This document shows, piece after piece, positions 9,667-17,027 of a stretch of 40,274 bases of DNA. The first letter of the stretch is position 1, and every line of letters begins with the position of its first letter. The position numbers and the translations under genes were made by a program. A model generated the notes under the pieces. The model did no database searches, was not told the origin of the DNA, and worked only from the letters and a program-made list of their open reading frames with translations. Source of the stretch: Pelotomaculum sp. UBA3103 (lineage in GTDB: Bacteria > Bacillota > Desulfotomaculia > Desulfotomaculales > Pelotomaculaceae); the NCBI GenBank assembly GCA_002365855.1, contig DFAP01000024.1:1-40274 (forward strand), written 5' to 3'.

Positions 9667-9710
9667 AGGACCGGATTGGAATAAATCAGTTCCACCCGGT
9701 TCTTTTTTTT
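9667..9710 (+). terminator. Strong intrinsic terminator before the spl homologue
   Basis: Outer stem AGGACCGG/CCGGTTCT (9667-9674 with 9696-9703, one G-T pair), an inner TGGAA/TTCCA stem, and then eight T residues at 9703-9710. It closes the folate transcription unit. Confidence 0.85.
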
Positions 9711-9743
9711 GGACATAATAAAAAATAAACGTGGGTGATGAAT

Positions 9744-10763
9744 ATGGCATTTAAGCCTAAAAGGGTGATTTTTGAGCAGGAAGCGCTTAAATATCCCCTG
9801 GGGCAAAAACTCCAGCGTGATTTTCAGGCGCAGGGAGTAGATACTTCTATCACGGCGTCACATAACCGGGTCACCTCGATACCCGGTAAAACCCGCGCCG
9901 AGGGGTACCTTGAAGCAAAAAGGACGCTTGTGGTAGGCGTCCGCCGTACCATGAAATTTGAAACATGCAGGCCCTCGGCCCATTTTCAGCTACCCCTGGC
10001 CACATCCTGCCCCGGCAAGTGCGAATACTGCTACCTTTTGACCAACCTGGGTAGGAAGCCTTACGTGCGTGTATACGTCAACTTCGAGGAAATTTTAAGC
10101 GCGGCTAAAGGATACATAGAAAAAAGGAAACCTGAGATCACCGTTTTTGAGGGCGCCGCCACTTCCGACCCCATTCCGGTAGAGCCCTACACCGGCATCC
10201 TGGCCCGGGCCATCGAGTTTTTCGGGGGACAGGAGTACGGCCGCTTCCGCTTTGTCACCAAGTTCACCGATGTAGACACCCTGCTGGACATCCCTCACAA
10301 CGGGCACACCAGGTTTCGCTTCAGCATCAACACCGAAGAAATTATCAAGAGTTACGAGCACGGTACCCCACCGCTGGGCGAAAGGCTGGCGGCGGCTAAG
10401 AAAGTTGCCGGGGCTGGTTACCCGCTGGGATTTTTGGTGGCGCCGATCATTATTGAGGATAGATGGAAGGAGAGCTACAGGGAACTTTTTAAGACTGCAG
10501 CGGAAGAGCTTTCAGGCGTTGTACCGGACCTCACCTTTGAGTTTATCACCCACCGGTTTACCAAAAGGGCCAAGGGTAACATCCTGGAGGTTTTCCCGAA
10601 CACGCGGCTGAATTTGGATGAAGAAGCCAGGACCTTTAAATTCGGCCAGTTCGGCTACGGAAAATACGTCTACCCAAAGGAAATTTTTTCCGAGGTCAAA
10701 ACTTGTTTTCAGGATATGGCTGGTGAGTTTTTCCCTGATGCGAAAGTGGAGTATTTTGTTTAA
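9744..10763 (+). CDS. splB: Spore photoproduct lyase homologue lacking the catalytic cysteine
   Basis: Spore photoproduct lyase is a radical SAM enzyme that reverses the thymine dimer 5-thyminyl-5,6-dihydrothymine when spores germinate. The 339-residue protein aligns along its whole length with Bacillus subtilis SplB as I remember it. The Fe-S motif SCPGKCEYCY gives Cys 89, 93 and 96, and the two nearby tyrosines are kept. At the position of B. subtilis Cys141, the hydrogen donor in EASCTSD, this protein reads EGAATSD, with Ala139 in place of Cys (codon 10158-10160). The conserved HNGHTRFRFSIN and KYVYPKE blocks are intact. I start at ATG 9744 behind GGGTGATG; GTG 9735 is an alternative. The family is clear, but classic repair activity is in doubt. 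Confidence 0.88.
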   Translation: MAFKPKRVIFEQEALKYPLGQKLQRDFQAQGVDTSITASHNRVTSIPGKTRAEGYLEAKRTLVVGVRRTMKFETCRPSAHFQLPLATSCPGKCEYCYLLTNLGRKPYVRVYVNFEEILSAAKGYIEKRKPEITVFEGAATSDPIPVEPYTGILARAIEFFGGQEYGRFRFVTKFTDVDTLLDIPHNGHTRFRFSINTEEIIKSYEHGTPPLGERLAAAKKVAGAGYPLGFLVAPIIIEDRWKESYRELFKTAAEELSGVVPDLTFEFITHRFTKRAKGNILEVFPNTRLNLDEEARTFKFGQFGYGKYVYPKEIFSEVKTCFQDMAGEFFPDAKVEYFV

Positions 10764-10799
10764 TTAGGGACGTGCCTGTTTTTGCACATTTAATTAAAC
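10758..10799 (+). terminator. AT-rich hairpin over the spl stop codon
   Basis: Nine-bp perfect arms GTTTAATTA/TAATTAAAC (10758-10766, 10791-10799) enclose an inner GTGC/GCAC stem. The structure includes the stop codon and lacks a T tail. It may mark the end of the transcript or protect the 3' end. Confidence 0.4.
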
Positions 10800-10924
10800 A
10801 GATTGTCATAAACATCCATGTTTAGTGTGCTTACTGTTTTTGTACGTAAGTTTTAGGAAAGCCAATCTCTTGCTGCCATATTTTACCTGGCAAGGCAAAC
10901 CGTCCCCACTTGCTGCCTTTGAGC

Positions 10925-12427
10925 CTATTTCCATGTTTCAACGATACCGGAAGCCAGGGCAATGGCCTGTTCCCGGTTGGTGACCTCACCCCGGACCTGG
11001 GCTTCAGATATTTTTTTCAGCAGTTCCCCTACCTTTTTTGAAGGTGGAAGGCCCAGCGCTTTCATCAAGTCTTCACCTTTTACCAGGGCAGGCGGCTGAA
11101 CGTAGGTGTCAGCCTCAAAATAGTATTTAAACAGGAGGTCACCGATAAAGGCGCGATATCCTGCCAGGTCCTGGTCATGTGTTTCAGCTGAGGCGGTTAC
11201 ATTGGCCAGGGAGAGAAGCAGGAGGTCTGTGGAGTCCAGACCCGATTTATTGAAAAAACGGTAAATGTCCGTAGGCTCGACAGGCTGTTTCAGGAAAAGA
11301 TAAACGGGGTACATATGATAACCCACCATTTTTTTCAGGTAAGACTCCTCCGCCCTGCTCAGTTTCAGCCTTCTGGCAATTTCGCCGATATGCGCCAGCC
11401 CTGCGCTGGAGTGATTGGGAAAAGCAATCCGCCCGTCTTTAAGCACTCTAACGGTATCAACCTTGCCCGGGTCATGGAACAAAGCGGCCAGCTTAATCAG
11501 CTGGAAGCGCCTGCGACCGGCTGAAAGCGCGCAGTTCAGGTGGTTCAGGAGTATTTCCCGCAGCTCGCAGCCAAGGCCGGTTGCCTGGCAGCCTTTCCCA
11601 GCCAGAGAATTCTGAAGCTCTTCTAGGCGTTGAAAGGTTTTCAGGCTGTGTGTCCAGACATCGTCCCTGTGCTTCTCACTCAGTCCCGTAACCTTCATTT
11701 TTTCTCCAACAGGAAAGATTTCCGAGATCGCCCCTATCTGGTCCAATAAAACGATCCACTTGTATGAATCAGAAAGGGCCAAAATCCCCAGCAGCTCATC
11801 CCAGATCCTTTCACCGGCAACCTCTTGTAATAGCCAGCAGCCCTGTTCCATCAGGCCGACAGTATCCGGCTTGATCGTAAAACCAAGTTTGCCTGCCAGG
11901 CGCACTCCTCTCAGAATGCGGATGGGGTCTGCTTCGATAACATATTCATTGATGGCCCGGACGATCCTGTTTTCTATGTCGGCCAAACCACCATACGGGT
12001 CAATCATAACCTCTTGCCAGCACGAGCGCCCCGAACGTCTTTCAAGCAGAGCTTCTCCTCCCGCTGAGAGCTTGAGAAAGGCTGCAAGTTCTAAAGCCAT
12101 TGCATTTATGGTAAAGTCCCTGTTGGACAAGTCTTCTTCGATGTTTAACCCTTTAAAGGAGGAAAAATCAATCTGCCACTTTTCTCCCCGGTGTTCCAGC
12201 ACAACCCGGGCGACCCGGTTGATCCTGTCCAGCGGGATATAAGCGCCGGCAAAGGTTTCAGATACAGCCTGGGCAAAACTCATGGCATTGCCGCTGACAG
12301 CAAAATCCAGATCCCGGCATGGATCACCCAGGTACAGGTCGCGAACGAAGCCGCCCACAAGATAAACCTTCTTATTTGTACTTGCGGCAAGGCTGGAAAT
12401 AGTACCAAAAACTTCTTTCAAATACAT
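10925..12427 (-). CDS. CCA tRNA nucleotidyltransferase/poly(A) polymerase family protein with HD domain
   Basis: Enzymes of this family add or repair the 3' CCA end of tRNAs; close relatives make poly(A) tails. The 500-residue protein has the nucleotidyltransferase head with GGFVRD (25-30) and the catalytic carboxylates RDLDF (Asp39, Asp41). These are followed by RDFTINAMAL and DPIRILRGVRLAGKLGF of the neck region, then an HD phosphohydrolase domain with ALFHDPGK. I start at ATG 12427, where GGAGG lies 9 nt upstream. The frame is open further upstream but without a ribosome site. Whether it adds full CCA, only CC or A, or poly(A), cannot be read from the sequence. It is divergent from the pantothenate block. 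Confidence 0.85.
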   Translation of the reverse strand: MYLKEVFGTISSLAASTNKKVYLVGGFVRDLYLGDPCRDLDFAVSGNAMSFAQAVSETFAGAYIPLDRINRVARVVLEHRGEKWQIDFSSFKGLNIEEDLSNRDFTINAMALELAAFLKLSAGGEALLERRSGRSCWQEVMIDPYGGLADIENRIVRAINEYVIEADPIRILRGVRLAGKLGFTIKPDTVGLMEQGCWLLQEVAGERIWDELLGILALSDSYKWIVLLDQIGAISEIFPVGEKMKVTGLSEKHRDDVWTHSLKTFQRLEELQNSLAGKGCQATGLGCELREILLNHLNCALSAGRRRFQLIKLAALFHDPGKVDTVRVLKDGRIAFPNHSSAGLAHIGEIARRLKLSRAEESYLKKMVGYHMYPVYLFLKQPVEPTDIYRFFNKSGLDSTDLLLLSLANVTASAETHDQDLAGYRAFIGDLLFKYYFEADTYVQPPALVKGEDLMKALGLPPSKKVGELLKKISEAQVRGEVTNREQAIALASGIVETWK

Positions 12428-12532
12428 ATACAGATTCCTCCATTTACTAGGGATATCGACAATATTATACCACTTTTTGGCTAACAGGGATAATCCCCGA
12501 ACTTTTTTACAATTAATTTGGCAAAAAACAAA

Positions 12533-12561
12533 TTGCCCGATGAAATGTCTTATGTTAAAAT
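12533..12561 (+). promoter_or_regulatory. Candidate promoter of the pantothenate block
   Basis: TTGCCC, 17-nt spacer, TAAAAT. It would give a leader of about 180 nt before the first gene, containing the hairpin at 12685-12714. Confidence 0.4.
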
Positions 12562-12684
12562 AAACTCGGTTGGGTGGTATCTGCAAGAACCACACCAAAA
12601 TATACATGTTTTGACAGATAAATATGATACCGTTTGCCGCTTGGAGCCGGTAAGGACCGAGACGGGGGTTATAAAAAACTTACG

Positions 12685-12715
12685 CCTTTCGGGTTTCCCG
12701 GAGGGATTTTGTTTT
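12685..12715 (+). terminator. Terminator-like hairpin in the pantothenate leader
   Basis: A 9-bp stem with two or three G-T pairs (12685-12693 with 12697-12705), a 3-nt loop and the tail ATTTTGTTTTT, only 33 nt before the first gene. It may be an attenuator, or it may end an unseen short transcript. No T-box sequence was found. Confidence 0.4.
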
Positions 12716-12747
12716 TCCCCCTTTATCGTTTGGGGAGCTAATGAATT

Positions 12748-13638
12748 ATGAATAAACCTAAAATAGCAATTGTAGGAGCGGGCAAAGTAGGGTCAGCCCT
12801 TGCGCTTCTTTTGAGCCGCAAGGGATATCCCGTCGCCGGGGTGGCCAGCCGGAGCATATCGTCCGCCAGGCGCGTAGCCGTGGAATTATCAGTGCCCGCG
12901 ACAGATCAGCCGGAAGAGGTTACTGCCGGCGCCGATGTTGTTTTCATAACCACTCCTGACCGTGAAATCGCCCGGGTGGCCGGGCAGATTAACGACCGGG
13001 GTGGGTTTCGGCATGGTCAGGTCGTTTTCCATACCAGCGGGGCACATCCCGCTGATGAGGTTGGCGCCGCCCGCCTTTCCGGCGCCCTGGCCGCATCGCT
13101 TCACCCGCTTCAGTCTTTTGCCGATGTAAAAATGACTATGGAAAACCTTCCTGGTTCATATTTCGCACTGGAAGGCGACGAAGGAACGCTGGCTTTGGCT
13201 GAACAGATTGTGCTGGACCTTGACGGCAGGAGTTTTTCCATAGCTGCTGTGGACAAGCCGCTGTATCACGCTGCGGCCTGTATAGCCTCCAATTACCTTG
13301 TATCCTTGATGCATTTTGCCACGGGGCTGTACAGCCGTTTTGGACTCTCCAGGGAGGAAGCGTTTGAGGCGCTGTATCCCCTGGTTCAGGGCACCATAAA
13401 AAACATCAGGCAGGTAGGTCCGGCTGCGGCTTTGACCGGACCTGTGGCCAGGGGTGACGGCACAACCCTGGAGGGGCACCTGGAAGTATTTAAAGAAGTA
13501 GGCCCGCAGGAGATGGAGCTGTACTGCAAGCTGGGGCTTTACACAGTCAGGGTGGCCCTGGAAAAAGGAAGCATCGACGCCGCCCAGGGTGAAAAGCTGA
13601 CCGGAATATTTAAAGAAATATCTAAGGAGGAAAAGTGA
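12748..13638 (+). CDS. panG: Rossmann/DUF2520 reductase, probable ketopantoate reductase of the PanG type
   Basis: The 296-residue protein begins with a Rossmann nucleotide-binding strand, IAIVGAGKVGSALALLL (residues 6-22), followed by VASRS. It continues with an all-helical C-terminal domain of the DUF2520 family (around residues 160-290, including HAAACIASNYLV). Proteins of this type, named PanG, reduce ketopantoate to pantoate in Francisella, which lacks panE; homologues occur in clostridia. Here the gene overlaps panB by one base and is followed by panC and panD, so the missing reductase step of the pathway fits it well. That assignment is inference from family and context. GGGGAG lies upstream of the ATG. 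No panE or ilvC is seen in this window. Confidence 0.68.
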   Translation: MNKPKIAIVGAGKVGSALALLLSRKGYPVAGVASRSISSARRVAVELSVPATDQPEEVTAGADVVFITTPDREIARVAGQINDRGGFRHGQVVFHTSGAHPADEVGAARLSGALAASLHPLQSFADVKMTMENLPGSYFALEGDEGTLALAEQIVLDLDGRSFSIAAVDKPLYHAAACIASNYLVSLMHFATGLYSRFGLSREEAFEALYPLVQGTIKNIRQVGPAAALTGPVARGDGTTLEGHLEVFKEVGPQEMELYCKLGLYTVRVALEKGSIDAAQGEKLTGIFKEISKEEK

Positions 13639-14474
13639 TGGGCAAAGACACGGTAACTACCTCAACAATCAGGCAGATGAAAGCGGATGGCAGACCTATC
13701 ACCATGCTTACCGCTTATGATTATTCCATGGCTAAAATGGTAGACGACGCCGGGATCGACATGATCCTGGTAGGAGATTCCCTGGGGAACGTTATTTTAG
13801 GGTACGACTCCACTTTGCCGGTGACCATGGACGATATGGTTCACCATGTCAAGGCGGTCTGCCGGGGTGTGAGCCGGGCTATGGTTGTTGCAGACCTTCC
13901 TTTTCTTTCCTACCAGGTTTCTATAGAAGAGGCTGTGCGCAACGCTGGTCGTTTTTTAAAAGAAACCGATGCCAGGTCTGTAAAACTTGAAGGCGGCCGG
14001 GAAGTGGCCGGCGCTGTCAGGGCTATTGTAAACGCCGGCATACCAGTTGTAGGGCACCTGGGTCTGACCCCCCAGTCCATCCACCAGTTGGGCGGCTTCA
14101 AGGTACAGGGCAAAGATGAATCAGCTGCTAAAAAGCTGCTTGACGACGCCAGGGTGTTAGAAGATGCCGGAGTTTTCTGTATTGTCCTGGAATGTGTGCC
14201 CACTCCCCTGGCCCGGCTGGTCACGGAATCGCTCGGGGTAGCGACTATCGGCATCGGCGCCGGATCATACTGCGACGGGCAGGTGCTGGTTATCCACGAC
14301 ATGCTGGGGCTTTACCCCCGCACCTCACCGAAGTTCGTGAAGAAGTACGTCAACCTGCACGAAAATATTGCAGACGCATTACAGCGGTATAAAGAAGATG
14401 TAATCTCCCGAGCTTTCCCCGGCCCGGAGCACAGTTTCGGAATGTCGGAGGAAGTGCTGAAGAAACTGTATTAA
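13638..14474 (+). CDS. panB: 3-methyl-2-oxobutanoate hydroxymethyltransferase
   Basis: PanB transfers a hydroxymethyl group from 5,10-methylene-THF to 2-oxoisovalerate, giving ketopantoate. The 278-residue TIM-barrel protein has MLTAYDYSMAKMVDDAGID, the metal-binding LVGDSLGNVILGY block and SVKLEGG. It also has GHLGLTPQS and the IGIGAG loop. The start is ATG 13638, inside the TGA of the preceding gene (TGATG), with AGGAGG at 13625-13630 and 7-nt spacing; GTG 13635 is less well spaced. The dependence on methylene-THF links it to the folate genes upstream. Confidence 0.96.
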   Translation: MGKDTVTTSTIRQMKADGRPITMLTAYDYSMAKMVDDAGIDMILVGDSLGNVILGYDSTLPVTMDDMVHHVKAVCRGVSRAMVVADLPFLSYQVSIEEAVRNAGRFLKETDARSVKLEGGREVAGAVRAIVNAGIPVVGHLGLTPQSIHQLGGFKVQGKDESAAKKLLDDARVLEDAGVFCIVLECVPTPLARLVTESLGVATIGIGAGSYCDGQVLVIHDMLGLYPRTSPKFVKKYVNLHENIADALQRYKEDVISRAFPGPEHSFGMSEEVLKKLY

Positions 14475-14479
14475 TATAA

Positions 14480-14664
14480 AAAATATTTTAGACAGGATTT
14501 ACAGGGCTAATTGGATTAACGGGATATTAAATGTTTTAAAATATTTTAGATAAAAACTTCAGACCTATTACCCTGTTAAAAGGATTTTAAGTGTATAGTA
14601 GTTAATTAATTACCCTTGAGATATTATCCTGTAAATCTTGAAAAATCATGTTAATCCTGTAAAA
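14480..14664 (+). repeat. AT-rich region with inverted and direct repeats between panB and panC
   Basis: A 13-bp direct repeat AAAATATTTTAGA occurs at 14480-14492 and 14538-14550. A segment at 14491-14526 containing ACAGGATTTACAGG and GGATTAAC is partly matched in reverse orientation by 14625-14664, which contains ATCCTGTAAATC and GTTAATCCTG. Such ACAGGATTTACAGGAT-like modules are scattered in many bacterial intergenic regions. No gene is visible here. Confidence 0.6.
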
Positions 14665-14680
14665 ATTCCTTGGAGGAGTC

Positions 14681-15526
14681 ATGTTTATCTACCACACCAT
14701 AGCCGAAATCCGTGAGTATGTACGGGAGGCCAGAAGTAAAGGTCATGTAATCGGCCTGGCGCCGACCATGGGCTACCTGCATGAAGGGCACCTGGAGCTG
14801 ATGCGCAGGGCTAAAGAGCGCTGCGATACAGTTATTGTCAGTATCTTTGTCAATCCAACCCAGTTTGGCCCCGGGGAAGATCTGGACCGGTATCCGCGCG
14901 ACTTGGAACGGGATGCGCGGCTCGCTGAAGAGGTAGGTGTTGACGCAATATTCAACCCCTCCGCCGGGGAAATGTACCCGGCAGGGTACTGTACTTACGT
15001 AGATGTAGAAGGGGTCACCTCGATCTTATGCGGGATGTCCCGTCCCGGTCATTTTCGCGGGGTTACCACGGTGGTGATCAAGCTTTTCAATATTGTAAAA
15101 CCTGACGCCGCTTTTTTTGGACAAAAAGATGCCCAGCAGGCGCTGGTGATCAAAAGGATGACAGCCGATCTGAACCTCGACCTGGAGGTAATAACACTGC
15201 CAACCGTGCGGGAGGCAGACGGCCTGGCCATGAGCTCCCGCAACATATATCTTGATCCCGTCCAGCGCGAGGCTGCCCTGGTGCTAAACCGCAGCCTGCT
15301 CAAGGGGCGGGAGGCGTTTCTTGCCGGGGAGCGGGATCCTTCAAAAATAATCAATTTGGTTGCCGGGATGATCCGGGGCGAGGCCCTGGCAGAGATAGAT
15401 TATGTTGAAATATACAGCCATCCGGACCTTCAGGCTGTTGCCCGGATCCGGGGCCCTGCGCTCCTGGCCATGGCTGTAAAAATTGGGCGGACGCGGCTGA
15501 TCGACAACATCCTCCTGGAGGTGTAG
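14681..15526 (+). CDS. panC: Pantothenate synthetase
   Basis: PanC condenses pantoate with beta-alanine using ATP, through pantoyl adenylate. At 281 residues it has normal length. The adenylation signature PTMGYLHEGH is at residues 28-37. FVNPTQFGPGEDLDRYPR, FFGQKDAQQ and the MSSRN(I)YL signature are all present. GGAGGAG precedes the ATG closely. panD starts 3 nt after its stop codon, so the two are certainly co-transcribed; the 206-nt repeat-containing gap separates panC from panB. Confidence 0.97.
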   Translation: MFIYHTIAEIREYVREARSKGHVIGLAPTMGYLHEGHLELMRRAKERCDTVIVSIFVNPTQFGPGEDLDRYPRDLERDARLAEEVGVDAIFNPSAGEMYPAGYCTYVDVEGVTSILCGMSRPGHFRGVTTVVIKLFNIVKPDAAFFGQKDAQQALVIKRMTADLNLDLEVITLPTVREADGLAMSSRNIYLDPVQREAALVLNRSLLKGREAFLAGERDPSKIINLVAGMIRGEALAEIDYVEIYSHPDLQAVARIRGPALLAMAVKIGRTRLIDNILLEV

Positions 15527-15529
15527 GCT

Positions 15530-15913
15530 ATGTTAGTAAATATGTTTAAATCAAAAATTCACCGGGCCACCGTGACAGAGGCGAACCTGAACTACATGGG
15601 CAGCATCACTATTGATGAAGCCCTGATGGAGGCCGCTGATATCCTGCCCAACGAAAAGGTGCAGGTTGTGAACAACAACAACGGCTCCCGGTTTGAGACA
15701 TATGTGATCAAGGGTGAGCGTGACTCCGGTGTGATCTGTCTCAACGGCGCCGCCGCACGGCTGGTGCAGCCCGGGGATACAGTAATAATAATAACCTACG
15801 CTATGATGGAACAGGGAGAGGCGCGATTATTCAAGCCGGCCATTGTTATGGTAGACGGCGGGAACAGGATCTGCGAACTGCGGCGGGGTGAGGATCACGG
15901 AGATTTATCTTAG
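15530..15913 (+). CDS. panD: Aspartate 1-decarboxylase precursor
   Basis: PanD makes beta-alanine from aspartate using a pyruvoyl group formed by self-cleavage. The 127-residue proenzyme carries the cleavage site NYMGSITID with Gly24-Ser25, exactly at the usual position when translation starts at ATG 15530. GGAGGTG ends 6 nt before that start. An internal ATG at 15542 would give the more common [16 protein letters not shown] beginning. It completes the pantothenate set; the 46-bp palindrome follows 17 nt later. Confidence 0.97.
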   Translation: MLVNMFKSKIHRATVTEANLNYMGSITIDEALMEAADILPNEKVQVVNNNNGSRFETYVIKGERDSGVICLNGAAARLVQPGDTVIIITYAMMEQGEARLFKPAIVMVDGGNRICELRRGEDHGDLS

Positions 15914-15930
15914 CAGCTTTGTGCAATAGG

Positions 15931-15976
15931 CTAATATAAATAAATTGGGGGCCGGCCCCCAATTTATTTATATTAG
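15931..15976 (+). repeat. Perfect 46-bp palindrome, probably a bidirectional terminator
   Basis: Bases 15931-15953 are exactly complementary to 15954-15976, with no interruption. The core is GGGGGCCGGCCCCC, flanked by AT-rich arms. In RNA it gives a hairpin of 21 bp with a 4-nt loop, and the outer arms supply A/U-rich tails on both sides. It lies 17 nt after panD and before the nadA promoter. Confidence 0.85.
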
Positions 15977-16026
15977 TATGCTATATTTTTTTGCAGGATG
16001 TGGTTCATGGATGGCGCACATCTTTC

Positions 16027-16054
16027 TTGTTTTTTCGGCATAATTCGTTATAAT
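16027..16054 (+). promoter_or_regulatory. Candidate promoter of nadA-nadB
   Basis: TTGTTT, 16-nt spacer, perfect TATAAT (16049-16054), 53 nt before the nadA start and after the 46-bp palindrome. Confidence 0.5.
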
Positions 16055-16107
16055 AGAAACATGTAATTTATCAAGTGTGAATTTATGGAAAGGGTTGGAA
16101 TCGTTGC

Positions 16108-17013
16108 ATGCAGGAACTTGCAGAAAAAATCATTCAATTAAAGAAGGAACGCAAAGCAGTAATCCTGGCACACGTTTATCAGCTACCGGAAGTTCAAGAA
16201 GTGGCCGACTTTGTCGGTGACTCTCTGGGCCTCTCCCAGCAGGCAGCTAATACCGACGCCGAGGTAATTGTTTTTTGCGGCGTGCGTTTTATGGCTGAAA
16301 CTGCGTCCATCCTTTCTCCTGATAAGATTGTTGTTCTGCCTGAGATAAATGCCGGCTGTCCTATGGCTGATATGATCAGCCCCGCGCTGTTGGAGAAGGG
16401 GAAGCGGGAAAACCCCGGGACAACTGTTGTCTGCTATGTAAATACTACCGCCGGGGTTAAGGCTTTATGCGATATTGCGTGCACTTCGGCCAATGCTGTC
16501 AAAGTGGTGGCTTCTTTACCCGATGACAGCAAAATTCTTTTTGTCCCGGATAGGAATTTAGGAGAATATATTTCATCCAGGACCGGGAGGTCTATGAGCA
16601 TGTGGGAAGGCTTCTGCCCCACTCACAACCGCCTTACCCGCGAGGATATCATTAAGGCGAAGGCCGAGCATCCGGAAGCGCTGGTGCTGGTGCACCCCGA
16701 ATGTCGTCCGGAAGTGGTGGCTCTGGCAGATATGGTATCGAGTACGACCGGTATGATCGACTACGCCGCGGAAAGCAGCGCCCGTGAATTTATCGTAGGA
16801 ACGGAGATGGGCATCCTTCACCCGCTGCGCAAACAGTGCCCCGGTAAAAAATTTTACATGGCTTCGGATAAGCTTGTTTGCCCTGATATGAAATCCACGA
16901 CCCTGGAAAAAGTATACACGGCGCTTAAGAGCCTGGAGCCAAGGATAACCGTATCAAAAGATGTCAGAGAAAAAGCCATTCACTGTCTGGAAAGGATGCT
17001 GGCGGTTACGTAA
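16108..17013 (+). CDS. nadA: Quinolinate synthase
   Basis: NadA is a [4Fe-4S] enzyme that condenses iminoaspartate with dihydroxyacetone phosphate to quinolinate. The 301-residue protein shows the three-repeat fold of the family. It has the start block AVILAHVYQLPEVQ and FCGVRFMAETA, and its conserved cysteines lie in NAGCPMADM, EGFCPTHN, HPECRPEV and LVCPDMK. The ribosome site before ATG 16108 is weak (GGAA, with AAAGGG further away). nadB starts 14 nt after its stop codon, forming an operon whose products pass iminoaspartate from one to the other. Confidence 0.96.
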   Translation: MQELAEKIIQLKKERKAVILAHVYQLPEVQEVADFVGDSLGLSQQAANTDAEVIVFCGVRFMAETASILSPDKIVVLPEINAGCPMADMISPALLEKGKRENPGTTVVCYVNTTAGVKALCDIACTSANAVKVVASLPDDSKILFVPDRNLGEYISSRTGRSMSMWEGFCPTHNRLTREDIIKAKAEHPEALVLVHPECRPEVVALADMVSSTTGMIDYAAESSAREFIVGTEMGILHPLRKQCPGKKFYMASDKLVCPDMKSTTLEKVYTALKSLEPRITVSKDVREKAIHCLERMLAVT

Positions 17014-17027
17014 GAGGAGGGTTACTT

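Noticed and set aside
12562..12747. T-box leader before the pantothenate genes
   Set aside because: No T-box consensus (AGGGTGGNACCGCG) or specifier stem is recognisable.
12518..12751. 77-residue open frame in the pantothenate leader ending at the panG-like start
   Set aside because: TTG start without a ribosome site, no domain pattern, and it crosses a promoter candidate and a terminator-like hairpin.
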